NCBI GenBank assembly: GCA_964524835.1
Contig: CAZGEG010000008.1
Coordinates: 86,776-150,775 of the forward strand
Reading direction: 5' to 3'
Length of the DNA stretch: 64,000 nucleotides
Source of the DNA: JACRCG01 sp964524835
GTDB taxonomy: Bacteria; Desulfobacterota; Desulfuromonadia; Geobacterales; Pseudopelobacteraceae
Each line of letters starts with the position of its first letter. Position 1 is the stretch's first letter. Positions 1 through 8,322 of the stretch are shown one piece after another. The notes beneath the pieces were generated by a model. It made no database searches. It was not told the DNA's origin and saw nothing but the letters and a program-made list of their open reading frames with translations. The position numbers and the translations under genes were made by a program.

Positions 1-1
1 T

Positions 2-1048
2 TCCGACCAGAATAGCCTCTATCTGGGACGGAAACACGTTTACCCCCCGGATGATCAGCATGTCGTCGGAGCGGCCGCTCATGCGGGCGATACGGGCGTG
101 GGTGCGGCCGCAGATGCACGGCTCGTAGGTCAGGCTGGTAATGTCCCGGGTCCGGTAGCGGATCAGCGGAATGCCCTGCTTGGTTATCGTAGTTATAACC
201 AGTTCACCGCGCTCCCCTTCCGGGAGGTTCTCCCCGGTTTCCGGGTCGATGATTTCCGGGATGAAGTGATCTTCCCAGATATGGAGGCCCCGCTTGGCTT
301 CGATGCATTCGATCGCCACGCCCGGCCCCATGATCTCCGACAGACCGTAGATGTCTATTGCGTTGAGGTTCAGCTTCCCCTCGATTTCACCCCGCATCGC
401 TTCAGACCAGGGTTCCGCGCCGAAAATGCCGACCCGCAGCTTCAGTTTCTTGAAATCAATCCCTTCCGCCCCCGCCTCTTCAGCCATGAACAGCGAATAC
501 GAGGGGGTACAGGTCAGGATTGTCGAACCGAAATCCTGCATGATCATGATCTGGCGCTTGGTATTGCCGCCGGATATCGGTATGACTGAGGCGCCCAGCC
601 GCTCGGCGCCGTAGTGGGCGCCCAGGCCGCCGGTGAACAGGCCGTAGCCGTAGGCGTTGTGGATAATGTCGCCCTTGTGGGCTCCGGCAGCTACAAAAGA
701 GCGCGCCATCAGGTCGCTCCAGATCGAAATATCGTTCCGGGTGTAACCGACGACGGTCGGTTTGCCGGTCGTGCCGCTCGACGCATGGATCCTCACGATC
801 TCTTCCATCGGGGCGGCAAACAGGCCGTACGGGTAGGAATCGCGCATATCCTGTTTGGTCGTGAACGGGAGTTTCTGCAGATCTTCCAGCCTCGACACGA
901 CAGAGGGGGTTACGCCTGCTGCTCCAAAAGAAGTTTTGTAAAACGGGACATTGGCATATACACGCTCAAGCGTTGATTGCAGCCGTTTCAGCTGCAGTGC
1001 CTCAAGTGCGGGGCGCGGCAAGGTTTCGAATTCTTCGTTGAAGAACAT
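2..1048 (-). CDS. paaK: Phenylacetate-CoA ligase, C-terminus cut by window edge
   Basis: Adenylate-forming ligase that activates phenylacetate (or a related aryl acid) to its CoA thioester. I translated the minus strand from the ATG at 1046-1048; about 349 codons are open to the left edge, against about 430 for the family, so the C-terminus is missing. The AMP-binding P-loop SSGTTGKP lies near residues 90-97, and the family motifs YGLSE and RYRTRD follow in order. It is the last gene of the iorA-iorB-carbonic anhydrase-paaK series. Indolepyruvate oxidoreductase makes arylacetyl-CoA from aromatic 2-oxo acids, so an aryl-CoA ligase beside it fits. The exact aryl substrate is inferred. Confidence 0.9.
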   Translation of the reverse strand, partial: MFFNEEFETLPRPALEALQLKRLQSTLERVYANVPFYKTSFGAAGVTPSVVSRLEDLQKLPFTTKQDMRDSYPYGLFAAPMEEIVRIHASSGTTGKPTVVGYTRNDISIWSDLMARSFVAAGAHKGDIIHNAYGYGLFTGGLGAHYGAERLGASVIPISGGNTKRQIMIMQDFGSTILTCTPSYSLFMAEEAGAEGIDFKKLKLRVGIFGAEPWSEAMRGEIEGKLNLNAIDIYGLSEIMGPGVAIECIEAKRGLHIWEDHFIPEIIDPETGENLPEGERGELVITTITKQGIPLIRYRTRDITSLTYEPCICGRTHARIARMSGRSDDMLIIRGVNVFPSQIEAILVG

Positions 1049-1070
1049 ACTGTCGTGACCTCGTTTGGAA

Positions 1071-1646
1071 TTATACAAGTCCAGCGGCATAACTTTCCCC
1101 GGTATAACCGTCCACGACAACATCGAGGTGGCCGTCGTTAGGGCAAAACAGAAGACCATGTATCGGCACATCCTTCGGTATCAGCGGGTTATGTCTGATT
1201 ATCTTGACTACCCGCTCCACGTTTTCCACGGGATGCGCAAAGATGCCCAGCCATTGTTTCAAATCCGGGATATGGATGTCGATGATATCGGGAGTTATGC
1301 CGCGGCTCACCATGTCCCGCTTGACCAACTCGGCATCAATCTTAGCCATGCCGCAGTCCCTGTGGCCGATGACAAATACTTCATCTACTCCCAGCATGAA
1401 TATCCCGGCCACCAGACTGCGGATAACTGCCCCTGACATCGGATCGACAATAGTATTGCCGGCGTTCTTGATAACCTTGGCCTCGCCCCGCTTGAGTCCC
1501 ATCGCCGGTTCAAGGAAATCGACCAGACGGGTATCCATGCAGGTGAATATGGCCAGCTGTTTCTGCGGCGACTTGGGAAGCGGAGGAAAGGCATTCGGCT
1601 TCACAAAATTCTTGTTGGCGGAAATGATTGCTTCAAGTTGCGTCAT
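1071..1646 (-). CDS. Beta-class carbonic anhydrase
   Basis: Zinc enzyme interconverting CO2 and bicarbonate, 191 residues, cytoplasmic (no signal peptide). The beta-class motifs are visible: CMDTR (Cys36, Asp38, Arg40) and GHRDCGM (His95, Cys98), giving the two Cys and one His zinc ligands plus the Asp-Arg dyad. The start codon touches the stop of iorB and paaK follows closely, so it is probably translated with the ior-paaK operon. IOR releases CO2 when it decarboxylates aryl pyruvates, which may explain the placement; that link is inference. The length is typical for short bacterial beta-carbonic anhydrases. Confidence 0.92.
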   Translation of the reverse strand: MTQLEAIISANKNFVKPNAFPPLPKSPQKQLAIFTCMDTRLVDFLEPAMGLKRGEAKVIKNAGNTIVDPMSGAVIRSLVAGIFMLGVDEVFVIGHRDCGMAKIDAELVKRDMVSRGITPDIIDIHIPDLKQWLGIFAHPVENVERVVKIIRHNPLIPKDVPIHGLLFCPNDGHLDVVVDGYTGESYAAGLV

Positions 1647-2224
1647 CAGAGCGCCCTCCCCATCAGGAAGGCCCGTTGATTGACCTCCAGCGCCTTGGCC
1701 GGGACCATCTTTTTCAGTGCTTTCATCCAGTACTCTTCGGAGATGCAGAGCCGTTTGGAGACCGCTCCCAGCAGTACCGTGTTGGCAGCCTTGACGTTAC
1801 CGGCATCAGTGGCCATTTTCTGGCCGTCGACCAGCAGGAAATCGGCGAACTGCGCCTCGATGCGCTCCGCCAGACCAGCCGGATAAATCTCCTGCCCCAT
1901 CAGCACCGAAGGCGGTGATATCTTCAGGTCGTTGGCGACAACTGTACCGCCCGGCTTGAGAAGAGGCAGGGCCCGGCAGGTCTCCATCAGTTCGAAGCCG
2001 AACAGGATGTCCCCCTCCCCCTCCGGAACAATCGGTGAAAACACCTCCGAGCCGTAACGGACATGGGACACAACGCTGCCTCCGCGTTGGGACATACCGT
2101 GAATCTCGCTTTTTTTGACATCGAAACCGGCCAGCATCGCCGCTTCGGAAAGTATTTCGGAGGCCAGCAGAATACCCTGGCCGCCGACCCCTACCAGGAG
2201 GATGTTTTTGATCTGTTCGTTCAT
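1646..2224 (-). CDS. iorB: Indolepyruvate:ferredoxin oxidoreductase, beta subunit
   Basis: Small subunit of the oxygen-sensitive enzyme that oxidatively decarboxylates aryl pyruvates to aryl-acetyl-CoA and reduces ferredoxin. It has 192 residues with the glycine-rich GVGGQGILLASE motif near residues 12-23 and the gamma-type oxidoreductase fold. It starts inside the last codons of iorA (4-base overlap at 2221-2224) and ends on the start of the carbonic anhydrase gene, so the three are translationally coupled. No iron-sulfur motif is present here; those are in IorA, as usual for the family. Confidence 0.93.
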   Translation of the reverse strand: MNEQIKNILLVGVGGQGILLASEILSEAAMLAGFDVKKSEIHGMSQRGGSVVSHVRYGSEVFSPIVPEGEGDILFGFELMETCRALPLLKPGGTVVANDLKISPPSVLMGQEIYPAGLAERIEAQFADFLLVDGQKMATDAGNVKAANTVLLGAVSKRLCISEEYWMKALKKMVPAKALEVNQRAFLMGRAL

Positions 2225-3981
2225 TTCAGGCTCCCGATCGCATCAAATTTACACAACTGACGGCAGACATCACAGCCGGTGCAGAGCAGCGGGTCGATGC
2301 CGGCCTTCCCCTTCCTGCTCCCGTCACCCGCCGGGCGCCATTCGATTGCCGGACAGCCGATCTTCAGGCAGGCGCGGCAGCCGGTGCATTTTTCCGCATC
2401 AACCGCGTAGACCGGCCCTTTCTGGAAGACGTCATCCCGCTTGATCAGCACGCACGGCTTGTTGGTGATGATCACCGATGGCTCGGGTCGCTCCATCTCT
2501 TCGGCAATTACCCGATTGGTTTCTTCAAGATCGAGCGGATTGATGACGCGGATATTCCGTACTCCCAGCGCCTTGCAGAGCAGCGGGATGTTTACGGCGT
2601 GTGACGGTTCGTCCATCAACGTAAATCCCGAAGCCGGATTATCCTGCCGGCCGGTCATCGCGGTAATGCTGTTGTCGAGGATGATCAGGGTGGCCGGCGA
2701 GTTGTTATAAACCATGTCCATCAGGCCATTCACTCCGGTATGCAGGAAGGTCGAGTCGCCGATGACGGCAACAACCTTTTTCTTTTCCTCGGCGGAGACA
2801 ACCTTGGCCACACCGGTCGCCATACCGACTGATGCGCCCATGCAGACACAGGTGTCCATCGCCGAGAGCGGCGGCATGAAGCCGAGTGTGTAGCAGCCGA
2901 TATCGCCGGTGACATAGGCTTTAAGCTGATTGAGCGCGTAGAAAACGCCGCGGTGTGGACAGCCGGGACACATGTTGGGCGGCCGGCCGGGCAGTTTGTC
3001 GGCCGGGATGCTGGCCGGCTGCGGCAGGCCGAAGGCACTCCGGAGCCTCCCGGGGGTCAGCTCGCCGCAGAGGGAGATGAATTCCTTGCCGGCAGCTTTA
3101 ATCCCCATCGCCTTGACCTGATCTTCGATAAAGGGGTCAAGCTCCTCGATGACATAGAGTGTGTCGACTTTAGAAGCAAATTCCCGGATCAGATCATGCG
3201 GCAGCGGGTATACCATACCCAGTTTGAGGGTTGAAGCGTTCGGCAGGACTTCCCTGACATACTGGTAACAGATGCCGGCGGTTATGATGCCGATGGAAGG
3301 ATCGCGGAACTCCGTGCGGTTGAGCGGCATAGTGGAAGCGGCTTTGGAAAGATCCTGCAGCTTCTGTTCGATCAGCGGGTGGCGAACGCGGGCATTGCCC
3401 GGGAGCATGACCAGTTTGGCCGGATTCTTTTCGAGCTTCGGCAGCGGCAGGCCGGTAACCCGTTCCCCCAGTTCGACAACCGACTTGCCGTGGGAAATGC
3501 GGGTGCTGCTCCTGAGCATGACCGGCGCGTCATACTGCTCGGACAGTTCAAAAGCCAGCCGGGTAAACTCCTTGCACTCCCGCGAATCGGACGGCTCCAG
3601 CATCGGCACCTTGGCAAAGCGGGCATAGTTGCGGCTGTCCTGCTCATTCTGGGATGAATGCATTTCCGGATCATCGGCGGCAACAAGTACGAGGCCGCCG
3701 CGCACTCCGGTATAGGCAAGGGTAAAGAGCGGGTCGGCCGCCACGTTGACGCCGACATGCTTCATCGTGCAGAGGGCCCGGCCGCCGCCGAATGAGGCTC
3801 CGATCGCGACTTCCAGTGCCACCTTTTCATTGGGGGCCCAGGAGGAGTCGATCTCTTTGTACCTGATTGTGTTTTCAAGAATTTCGGTGGAAGGCGTGCC
3901 GGGATAGGCGCTCGCAACGAGGCAGCCGGCTTCATAGGCACCGCGAGCAATAGCCTCGTTGCCGGAGAGAATTTCTTTCAT
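2221..3981 (-). CDS. iorA: Indolepyruvate:ferredoxin oxidoreductase, alpha subunit
   Basis: Catalytic subunit, 586 residues. The N-terminal pyrimidine-binding domain starts with SAYPGTPSTEI; a thiamine-diphosphate-binding domain with GDIGCYTLG and GDSTFLHTG lies in the second half; and the C-terminus carries two 4Fe-4S ferredoxin-type clusters (CTGCRACLKIGCP and CTGCDVCRQLCKF). It oxidises indole-, phenyl- or hydroxyphenylpyruvate in degradation (or, run backwards, synthesis) of aromatic amino acids. It is the first gene of the ior operon, with about 220 bases separating it from the divergent nadB fragment. All cluster-binding cysteines appear intact. Confidence 0.95.
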   Translation of the reverse strand: MKEILSGNEAIARGAYEAGCLVASAYPGTPSTEILENTIRYKEIDSSWAPNEKVALEVAIGASFGGGRALCTMKHVGVNVAADPLFTLAYTGVRGGLVLVAADDPEMHSSQNEQDSRNYARFAKVPMLEPSDSRECKEFTRLAFELSEQYDAPVMLRSSTRISHGKSVVELGERVTGLPLPKLEKNPAKLVMLPGNARVRHPLIEQKLQDLSKAASTMPLNRTEFRDPSIGIITAGICYQYVREVLPNASTLKLGMVYPLPHDLIREFASKVDTLYVIEELDPFIEDQVKAMGIKAAGKEFISLCGELTPGRLRSAFGLPQPASIPADKLPGRPPNMCPGCPHRGVFYALNQLKAYVTGDIGCYTLGFMPPLSAMDTCVCMGASVGMATGVAKVVSAEEKKKVVAVIGDSTFLHTGVNGLMDMVYNNSPATLIILDNSITAMTGRQDNPASGFTLMDEPSHAVNIPLLCKALGVRNIRVINPLDLEETNRVIAEEMERPEPSVIITNKPCVLIKRDDVFQKGPVYAVDAEKCTGCRACLKIGCPAIEWRPAGDGSRKGKAGIDPLLCTGCDVCRQLCKFDAIGSLK

Positions 3982-4131
3982 CAGTGCATCCTTTGTAGCG
4001 AACAGTGAGAGTAGAAATAACAGCGGCGGACTATACTAAAAATGCCGTGATAATGCAATTTGTTTGAGATATTCGGCCAAAAGTGCGCGTTATTTTGCTC
4101 GGATCAAAAATTGGTTACCACCCCTCTACGC

Positions 4132-4161
4132 TTGACAAAGTGCTCAGACGAGTTCAATAAT
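4132..4161 (+). promoter_or_regulatory. Sigma-70-type promoter before the nadB fragment
   Basis: TTGACA at 4132-4137, then a 17-base spacer and an AT-rich -10 (CAATAA or AATAAT, 4155-4161). The same arrangement, with shared bases TTGACAAA and TCAATAATTCG, stands before the intact nadB at 12518-12546, although the rest of the leaders differ. This supports both as homologous nadB promoters. Confidence 0.55.
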
Positions 4162-4201
4162 TCGCCTTCTTGAATACCCACAATTTCCGGAAGGAATCAC
4201 C

Positions 4202-4603
4202 ATGCGCATCGAAAGTGATTTTCTTGTTATCGGCAGCGGTATCGCCGGTCTTTCCTTTGCCCTCCAGGCAGCCGACCATGGCAGCGTCGCCATTGTTACC
4301 AAACGTGATATTTCAGAATCGGCGACCAAGTATGCCCAGGGGGGCATCGCCTCCGTTTATTCCGACGAGGACTCATTCGATGCCCATATCGAGGATACTC
4401 TGGTTGCGGGGGCCGGCATCTGCCATGAAGATGTCGTCAGGATGGTGGTGGAGGAAGGTCCGCAGACCATTCGCAATCTGATCGAGTGGGGGGTGAAATT
4501 CACCACCAGCGGCGAATCCTATGATCTGACCCGCGAGGGGGGGCACAGCGCCCGCCGTATCCTGCACGCCGAGGACAAGGGGGCACATAGGGGACGTAGT
4601 TAA
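4202..4603 (+). pseudogene. nadB: Truncated 5' copy of nadB (L-aspartate oxidase)
   Basis: Bases 4201-4577 match 12589-12965 at the start of the intact nadB with a single difference (T at 4252, C at 12640, synonymous in Leu). The reading frame gives about 125 residues of the FAD-binding N-terminus including GSGIAGLSFA, then leaves homology at 4578 and ends as HRGRS-stop inside the terminal repeat of the adjacent transposase element. Without the succinate dehydrogenase-like core it cannot be an active oxidase. It keeps its own promoter and start codon, so a short peptide could still be made. The divergent upstream sequence argues against a simple assembly duplicate. Confidence 0.9.
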
Positions 4604-4606
4604 GTT
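4590..4606 (+). repeat. Left terminal inverted repeat of the RAYT element
   Basis: GGGGACGTAGTTAAGTT, the exact inverse complement of 5625-5641. Read in the frame of the interrupted gene it supplies ...GRS-stop. Confidence 0.8.
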
Positions 4607-5586
4607 TGTAAACTAGCCACAATAACATGCAAATCCGGGTTCATCTTATATATCTCTTCGCCTCGCCGTGATGCCAAACAGACTCCGGCGCGGCTGATAT
4701 TCAACATTCGCGCCACCGAAGCCCCATTAAACCCCAGTTTGATGACGGCAATATAGCATAATGCTCCCCTGGCGTCGGAAAGCTCTTTGCGTTTGCCACC
4801 TTGCCGTAAGGATGCCGGTTCAATGGAAAATATGTGCGCGATGCACCGGATAATTTCATCCAGGGATACACCGCTTGGCTCTATTCCGGAAGCTTGCGTC
4901 TCCTGTTGCAGTTGTTCCACAAAACTCCCGCTGCCGAGAATTCTTTCATCGTATGTTTCATACGCTTCTGATCCGGACAATTTAAGGGATCGCCGCAATC
5001 CGCCGCCAACCAATTCATCCCTTTTCCCCTGACGAATTCCGTCCATAACAAATGCTCGGTACTTTTTACGCGCGCTTCCCTTTCTTACGTCGAACATCTG
5101 GAGCACCTCTTCCACGTTCTGTCCCGCACATGCTCCCTTTCCCATAATAACGGCATGCCCCGACCATTGATACGAATCAAGGACGTCAAGCGATTCAGCC
5201 AGGCCAATCCTCAAGGGATTGAGATGAATATAGCGGACCAGCTCAAGAAGATAAGAATCTTCCTCACAAACAATAGATTTGTAGCGATTCTGGAAGAGAT
5301 GACCGCTACGATGATGGCGCAGGTTGAAGACGACTGCATAGCCTGTCAGCAGGCGACGCATGAACACAGAAAGCTTGGTCGATTGGGGTCGCAGGAGTAA
5401 GTGGAAATGGTTGGACATTAGCGCCCAGGCAAGACAATCGGTTCCGGTAGAGATGAGGAGTTTCGACAAGCGTTCAAGAAATAGCGCTTTGTCATCGTCA
5501 TCGAGAAAGATGTCTCGCTTTTCGATGCCGCGAACCATCACATGCTGGAGAAGACCTGGAATATCGATACGGGCTGTTCTTGGCAT
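4600..5586 (-). CDS. REP-associated tyrosine transposase with DnaA-like C-terminal domain
   Basis: Single-strand transposase of the Y1 HUH superfamily, 328 residues. The N-terminus MPRTARIDIPG.LQHV is typical of RAYTs. The HUH motif is NHFHLLL near residue 60 and the likely catalytic tyrosine is in LLTGYAVVFN; YIHLNPLR follows. The last ~70 residues contain a helix-turn-helix resembling the DnaA C-terminal domain (LGFNGASVARMLNISRAGV), as in longer members. Its stop codon overlaps the left terminal repeat. It appears intact and so may be active. It could mobilise or amplify the REP palindromes; this is family knowledge, not shown here. Confidence 0.88.
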   Translation of the reverse strand: MPRTARIDIPGLLQHVMVRGIEKRDIFLDDDDKALFLERLSKLLISTGTDCLAWALMSNHFHLLLRPQSTKLSVFMRRLLTGYAVVFNLRHHRSGHLFQNRYKSIVCEEDSYLLELVRYIHLNPLRIGLAESLDVLDSYQWSGHAVIMGKGACAGQNVEEVLQMFDVRKGSARKKYRAFVMDGIRQGKRDELVGGGLRRSLKLSGSEAYETYDERILGSGSFVEQLQQETQASGIEPSGVSLDEIIRCIAHIFSIEPASLRQGGKRKELSDARGALCYIAVIKLGFNGASVARMLNISRAGVCLASRRGEEIYKMNPDLHVIVASLQT

Positions 5587-5603
5587 AGCAGGGACAATAG
5601 CAC

Positions 5604-5641
5604 GGGGACGTAGTCAAATCAACTAACTTAACTACGTCCCC
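5604..5641. repeat. REP palindrome / right end of the RAYT element
   Basis: GGGGACGTAGT (5604-5614) and ACTACGTCCCC (5631-5641) form perfect 11-bp arms around a 16-base loop. The rightmost arm with adjoining bases (5625-5641) is the inverse of the left end of the element. This is the sort of hairpin a RAYT recognises. Confidence 0.75.
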
Positions 5642-6416
5642 TTAGCCTTACCCCCCTTGGTAAGTTGAAGTTTACCCCCGCCCTGAACAGGTCACATTGT
5701 CTTAGATTGGAGCGATGCATAACATATTTACTCACGGTAGCAAGCACCCCCAACCCATACCGAACGCTCGGCCAAAAGCTGATGGAAGAGGCCTCAGGGA
5801 AATATTTTGTGGGACAACTGATCTCGCCGATGCGGAAACCGAAGGCAACCGCCTGTACGAGCATCTCATTATCAAATACAAAATTGTCGGAGTTAGTTTG
5901 CAGCGGCAATGTTTCAAGCACCCTGCGGCTGAAAGCGCGGTAACCGGTATGATATTCCGAGAGCTTGACACCCAGTACCATGTTTTCAAAAGCGGTCAGA
6001 AAACGGTTGGCAACATATTTGTAACGGGGCATTCCGCCCTGCAGCGCACCGCCCCCCAGAATGCGTGAGCCCAGAACAATATCATAATGCCCGGAGGTGA
6101 TCATGCATGCCATGGCGGTCACAAGTCGCGGAGAATACTGATAATCAGGATGAACCATGACAACAATGTCGGCCCCCAGTTCCAGCGCGGTCCGATAACA
6201 GGTTTTCTGGTTGGCGCCATAGCCGCCGTTGACCGGATGGATGATCGTCCTGATGCCAAGCTCTTCCGCAACCCCGGCCGTGTTGTCGCTGGAAGCATCA
6301 TCGACCAGTACTACCTCGTCAACATATTCGTGCGGAAGCTCTGCATACGTTTGACGCAGCGTTTTTTCGGCATTGTATGCCGGCATGACCACGATAAGTT
6401 TGTTGCCCAGTATCAT
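5628..6416 (-). CDS. Family 2 glycosyltransferase, C-terminus altered by the RAYT element
   Basis: GT-A fold transferase resembling dolichol-phosphate mannose synthase, 262 residues. Visible motifs are VVMPAYNAEKTL, VDDASSDNT (DDAS, nucleotide binding), HPDYQYSP (DxD-like metal site) and GSRILGGGALQGGMP. It likely adds a sugar to a lipid carrier or surface polysaccharide. The last residues, about RLRGRS, and the stop codon are encoded by the right end of the RAYT element, so the native C-terminus was lost or replaced. The catalytic part is complete, so it may still work. Its neighbour, a TMTC-like protein, could be a partner in surface glycosylation (inference). Confidence 0.8.
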   Translation of the reverse strand: MILGNKLIVVMPAYNAEKTLRQTYAELPHEYVDEVVLVDDASSDNTAGVAEELGIRTIIHPVNGGYGANQKTCYRTALELGADIVVMVHPDYQYSPRLVTAMACMITSGHYDIVLGSRILGGGALQGGMPRYKYVANRFLTAFENMVLGVKLSEYHTGYRAFSRRVLETLPLQTNSDNFVFDNEMLVQAVAFGFRIGEISCPTKYFPEASSISFWPSVRYGLGVLATVSKYVMHRSNLRQCDLFRAGVNFNLPRGVRLRGRS

Positions 6417-6522
6417 TATGTTCTCGCTTGATTCACATTTTGAATTTTAAGATATGTAATTTACACATATACAGCTACCAGTCTCGTTGCCACTAACCAA
6501 GACTCCGAGATTTCCCTCGTGT

Positions 6523-8322
6523 TTATTGCTTCCTTTTTAGATCAAGAGCAAGTCCCAGTTTAATTTTCGCCATCATGTGATTTGGATTTATCTTAAGTAC
6601 CTCCTGGTACTCATATATCGCTGCATTAAAGTCTCCTTTGCTGGCTAGAGCAATCCCCAGGTTGATACGCGCTTCCAAGTAATTCGGGTTTATCCTGAGA
6701 GTCTCTTGGTACTCATGTATCGCTGCATTAAAGTCTCCTTTGCTGGCAAGAGCAACCCCTAGGTTGTTATGCGCTTCCATGTAGTTCGGATTTATCCTAA
6801 GTGCTTTCTGGTACGCATGGATCGCTGCATCCAAGTCACCTTTGCTGGCAAGAGCAATTCCCAGGTTGTTATGCGCTTCAAAGTATTTCGGGTTTATCCT
6901 AAGAGTCTCTTGGTACTCATGTATCGCTGCATCCAAGTCCCCTTTGCTGGCAAGAGCAGTTCCCAAGCTGAAATGTATCGTAGAGCTTCTTGTTGCAACT
7001 TGAATTGAATGCCGGAAGAGGGAAATGTTGTCCTGCCAGTAGACAAGTTGTTGCCATGTAAGAACGGCTAATGCGATTATTACTGCAGCAGCTAGCAATG
7101 AAAGAAGATACTGACGAAAAGACAGGTCTTTGACAAGATTCGGTACGCCCCATGCGATCATGATAAAAAGTCCTATCACTGGAATATATGAGTAGCGATC
7201 TGCCATAGACTGACTTCCTACTTGGATGATACCGATAACGGGTAATAGCGTAACGAGAAACCAGAACCATCCAACCATAAGATAAGGATTTCTAAGCCTG
7301 AGCCGAATAGCGGCCGCAGATATAAAAAGAAGAATGAGAAGCGAACCGATGGTCTGCCATAGCGGAATGGACAAAGGAAAAGGATACAAAAGGGCAAGAT
7401 CGTGGGGCCAGAGTGTTTTACCGATGTACTTCACATAAGCAATCAGAGCATTCTCAATGCGTGGCATTAATGGATGAACATCAAGACTGCTCATCGCCCT
7501 TCCATTATGCTGGGCATAGATGGTTACAACACCTGAAAAGAGTGAACAAATAAAGAAGGGAATTTTCTCTTTTATTATGGATTTTGTCCTGCCTGAAAGT
7601 GTACAAAACCCGTGCTCCTGCTCCAAGTTCCGGAAGCGGTCGAGAGGCCAGTAATCCAAGAGGAGCATAACCATAGGAAGGGTCACAAGCATCGGTTTAG
7701 ACATGAGCCCGAGCATAAAGGAAAATAGAGTAAGAATGTACAGCGTTAGCTTCTGTTTTCTCACATAATTGACATACAATATAAGCGTCAAAAACCAGAA
7801 AAATGCACTTAAAACATTCTTTCGCTCTGCCACCCAAGCAACCGATTCCACATTAAATGGATGCAGGGCAAATAAAATAGCTACAAATGAACTTTGCCAA
7901 AGAGCACCGGTCAATCGCAATAAAAGAAAGAAGAGGAGAAGTGTGGAAACTACATGAATACCTACGTTGGTGAGATGGTGCCCCCTGGGGTTCAGGCTGT
8001 ACATCTGGACATCCGCCATGTGCGATAACCAAGTTACAGGGTGCCAGTTGCTTGCATCAACAGAAGTAAAGGCCCAGATAATATTTGCGCTATTTATACC
8101 TGTTGTCACATGTGGGTTTCCGGTAACATAATCACAGTCGTCTAAAATTATAAACTCGTGATTCCCCACCTGCCAATATATGGCTAGCGTAATAACAATC
8201 AGCACCATGCTAATTAAAATTGTAGGGCGTATTCTGCTGACATTCCCAGAGATTTTTTTACGGACTTCGAAAATCGAGTTTTCCATTCTATCTTTCAAAG
8301 AATGTTTAACTGTTTTTTTCAT
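6523..8322 (-). CDS. Polytopic membrane protein with C-terminal TPRs (TMTC-like)
   Basis: 599 residues: a short cytoplasmic N-terminus, roughly ten hydrophobic segments, then about four 34-residue TPR units from near residue 455 to the end. The membrane part carries the signature HPFNVESVAWVAERKNVLS and SKPMLVTLPMVMLLLDYWPL, seen in bacterial proteins related to eukaryotic TMTC O-mannosyltransferases and GT39-like enzymes. A role in glycosylating or handling surface proteins or polysaccharides is possible but unproven. The TPR units are so alike at the DNA level that they form tandem repeats. It lies in the accessory block beside a glycosyltransferase. Confidence 0.75.
   Translation of the reverse strand: MKKTVKHSLKDRMENSIFEVRKKISGNVSRIRPTILISMVLIVITLAIYWQVGNHEFIILDDCDYVTGNPHVTTGINSANIIWAFTSVDASNWHPVTWLSHMADVQMYSLNPRGHHLTNVGIHVVSTLLLFFLLLRLTGALWQSSFVAILFALHPFNVESVAWVAERKNVLSAFFWFLTLILYVNYVRKQKLTLYILTLFSFMLGLMSKPMLVTLPMVMLLLDYWPLDRFRNLEQEHGFCTLSGRTKSIIKEKIPFFICSLFSGVVTIYAQHNGRAMSSLDVHPLMPRIENALIAYVKYIGKTLWPHDLALLYPFPLSIPLWQTIGSLLILLFISAAAIRLRLRNPYLMVGWFWFLVTLLPVIGIIQVGSQSMADRYSYIPVIGLFIMIAWGVPNLVKDLSFRQYLLSLLAAAVIIALAVLTWQQLVYWQDNISLFRHSIQVATRSSTIHFSLGTALASKGDLDAAIHEYQETLRINPKYFEAHNNLGIALASKGDLDAAIHAYQKALRINPNYMEAHNNLGVALASKGDFNAAIHEYQETLRINPNYLEARINLGIALASKGDFNAAIYEYQEVLKINPNHMMAKIKLGLALDLKRKQ
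6560..6970 (-). repeat. Tandem 102-base repeats encoding TPR units
   Basis: About four near-identical 102-base units (34 codons each), with recurring phrases such as GCTGGCAAGAGCAA and GGTACTCATGTATCGCTGC. They encode INPNYxEAxxNLGxALASKGD type TPRs. The high identity suggests recent expansion and likely copy-number variation between strains. Confidence 0.85.

Larger units (their letters stand above)
4577..5658. mobile_element. REP-associated transposase (RAYT-like) element
   Basis: One transposase gene (4600-5586) lies between inverted ends. The left end, 4590-4606 (GGGGACGTAGTTAAGTT), is repeated inverted and perfect at 5625-5641. The repeat can be stretched outward imperfectly to an AAGGGGG block at 4577-4583 and its complement at 5651-5658. 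The right end also forms its own palindrome (5604-5614 with 5631-5641). REP-type palindromes flanking a single HUH transposase are typical of RAYT elements. The outer limits are approximate. Confidence 0.7.

Noticed and set aside
4202..4603. Second working nadB gene
   Set aside because: Only the first 125 codons remain; the catalytic core is absent.
6560..6970. CRISPR-like array of regular repeats
   Set aside because: The repeats are contiguous 102-base units that encode TPRs, without spacers.
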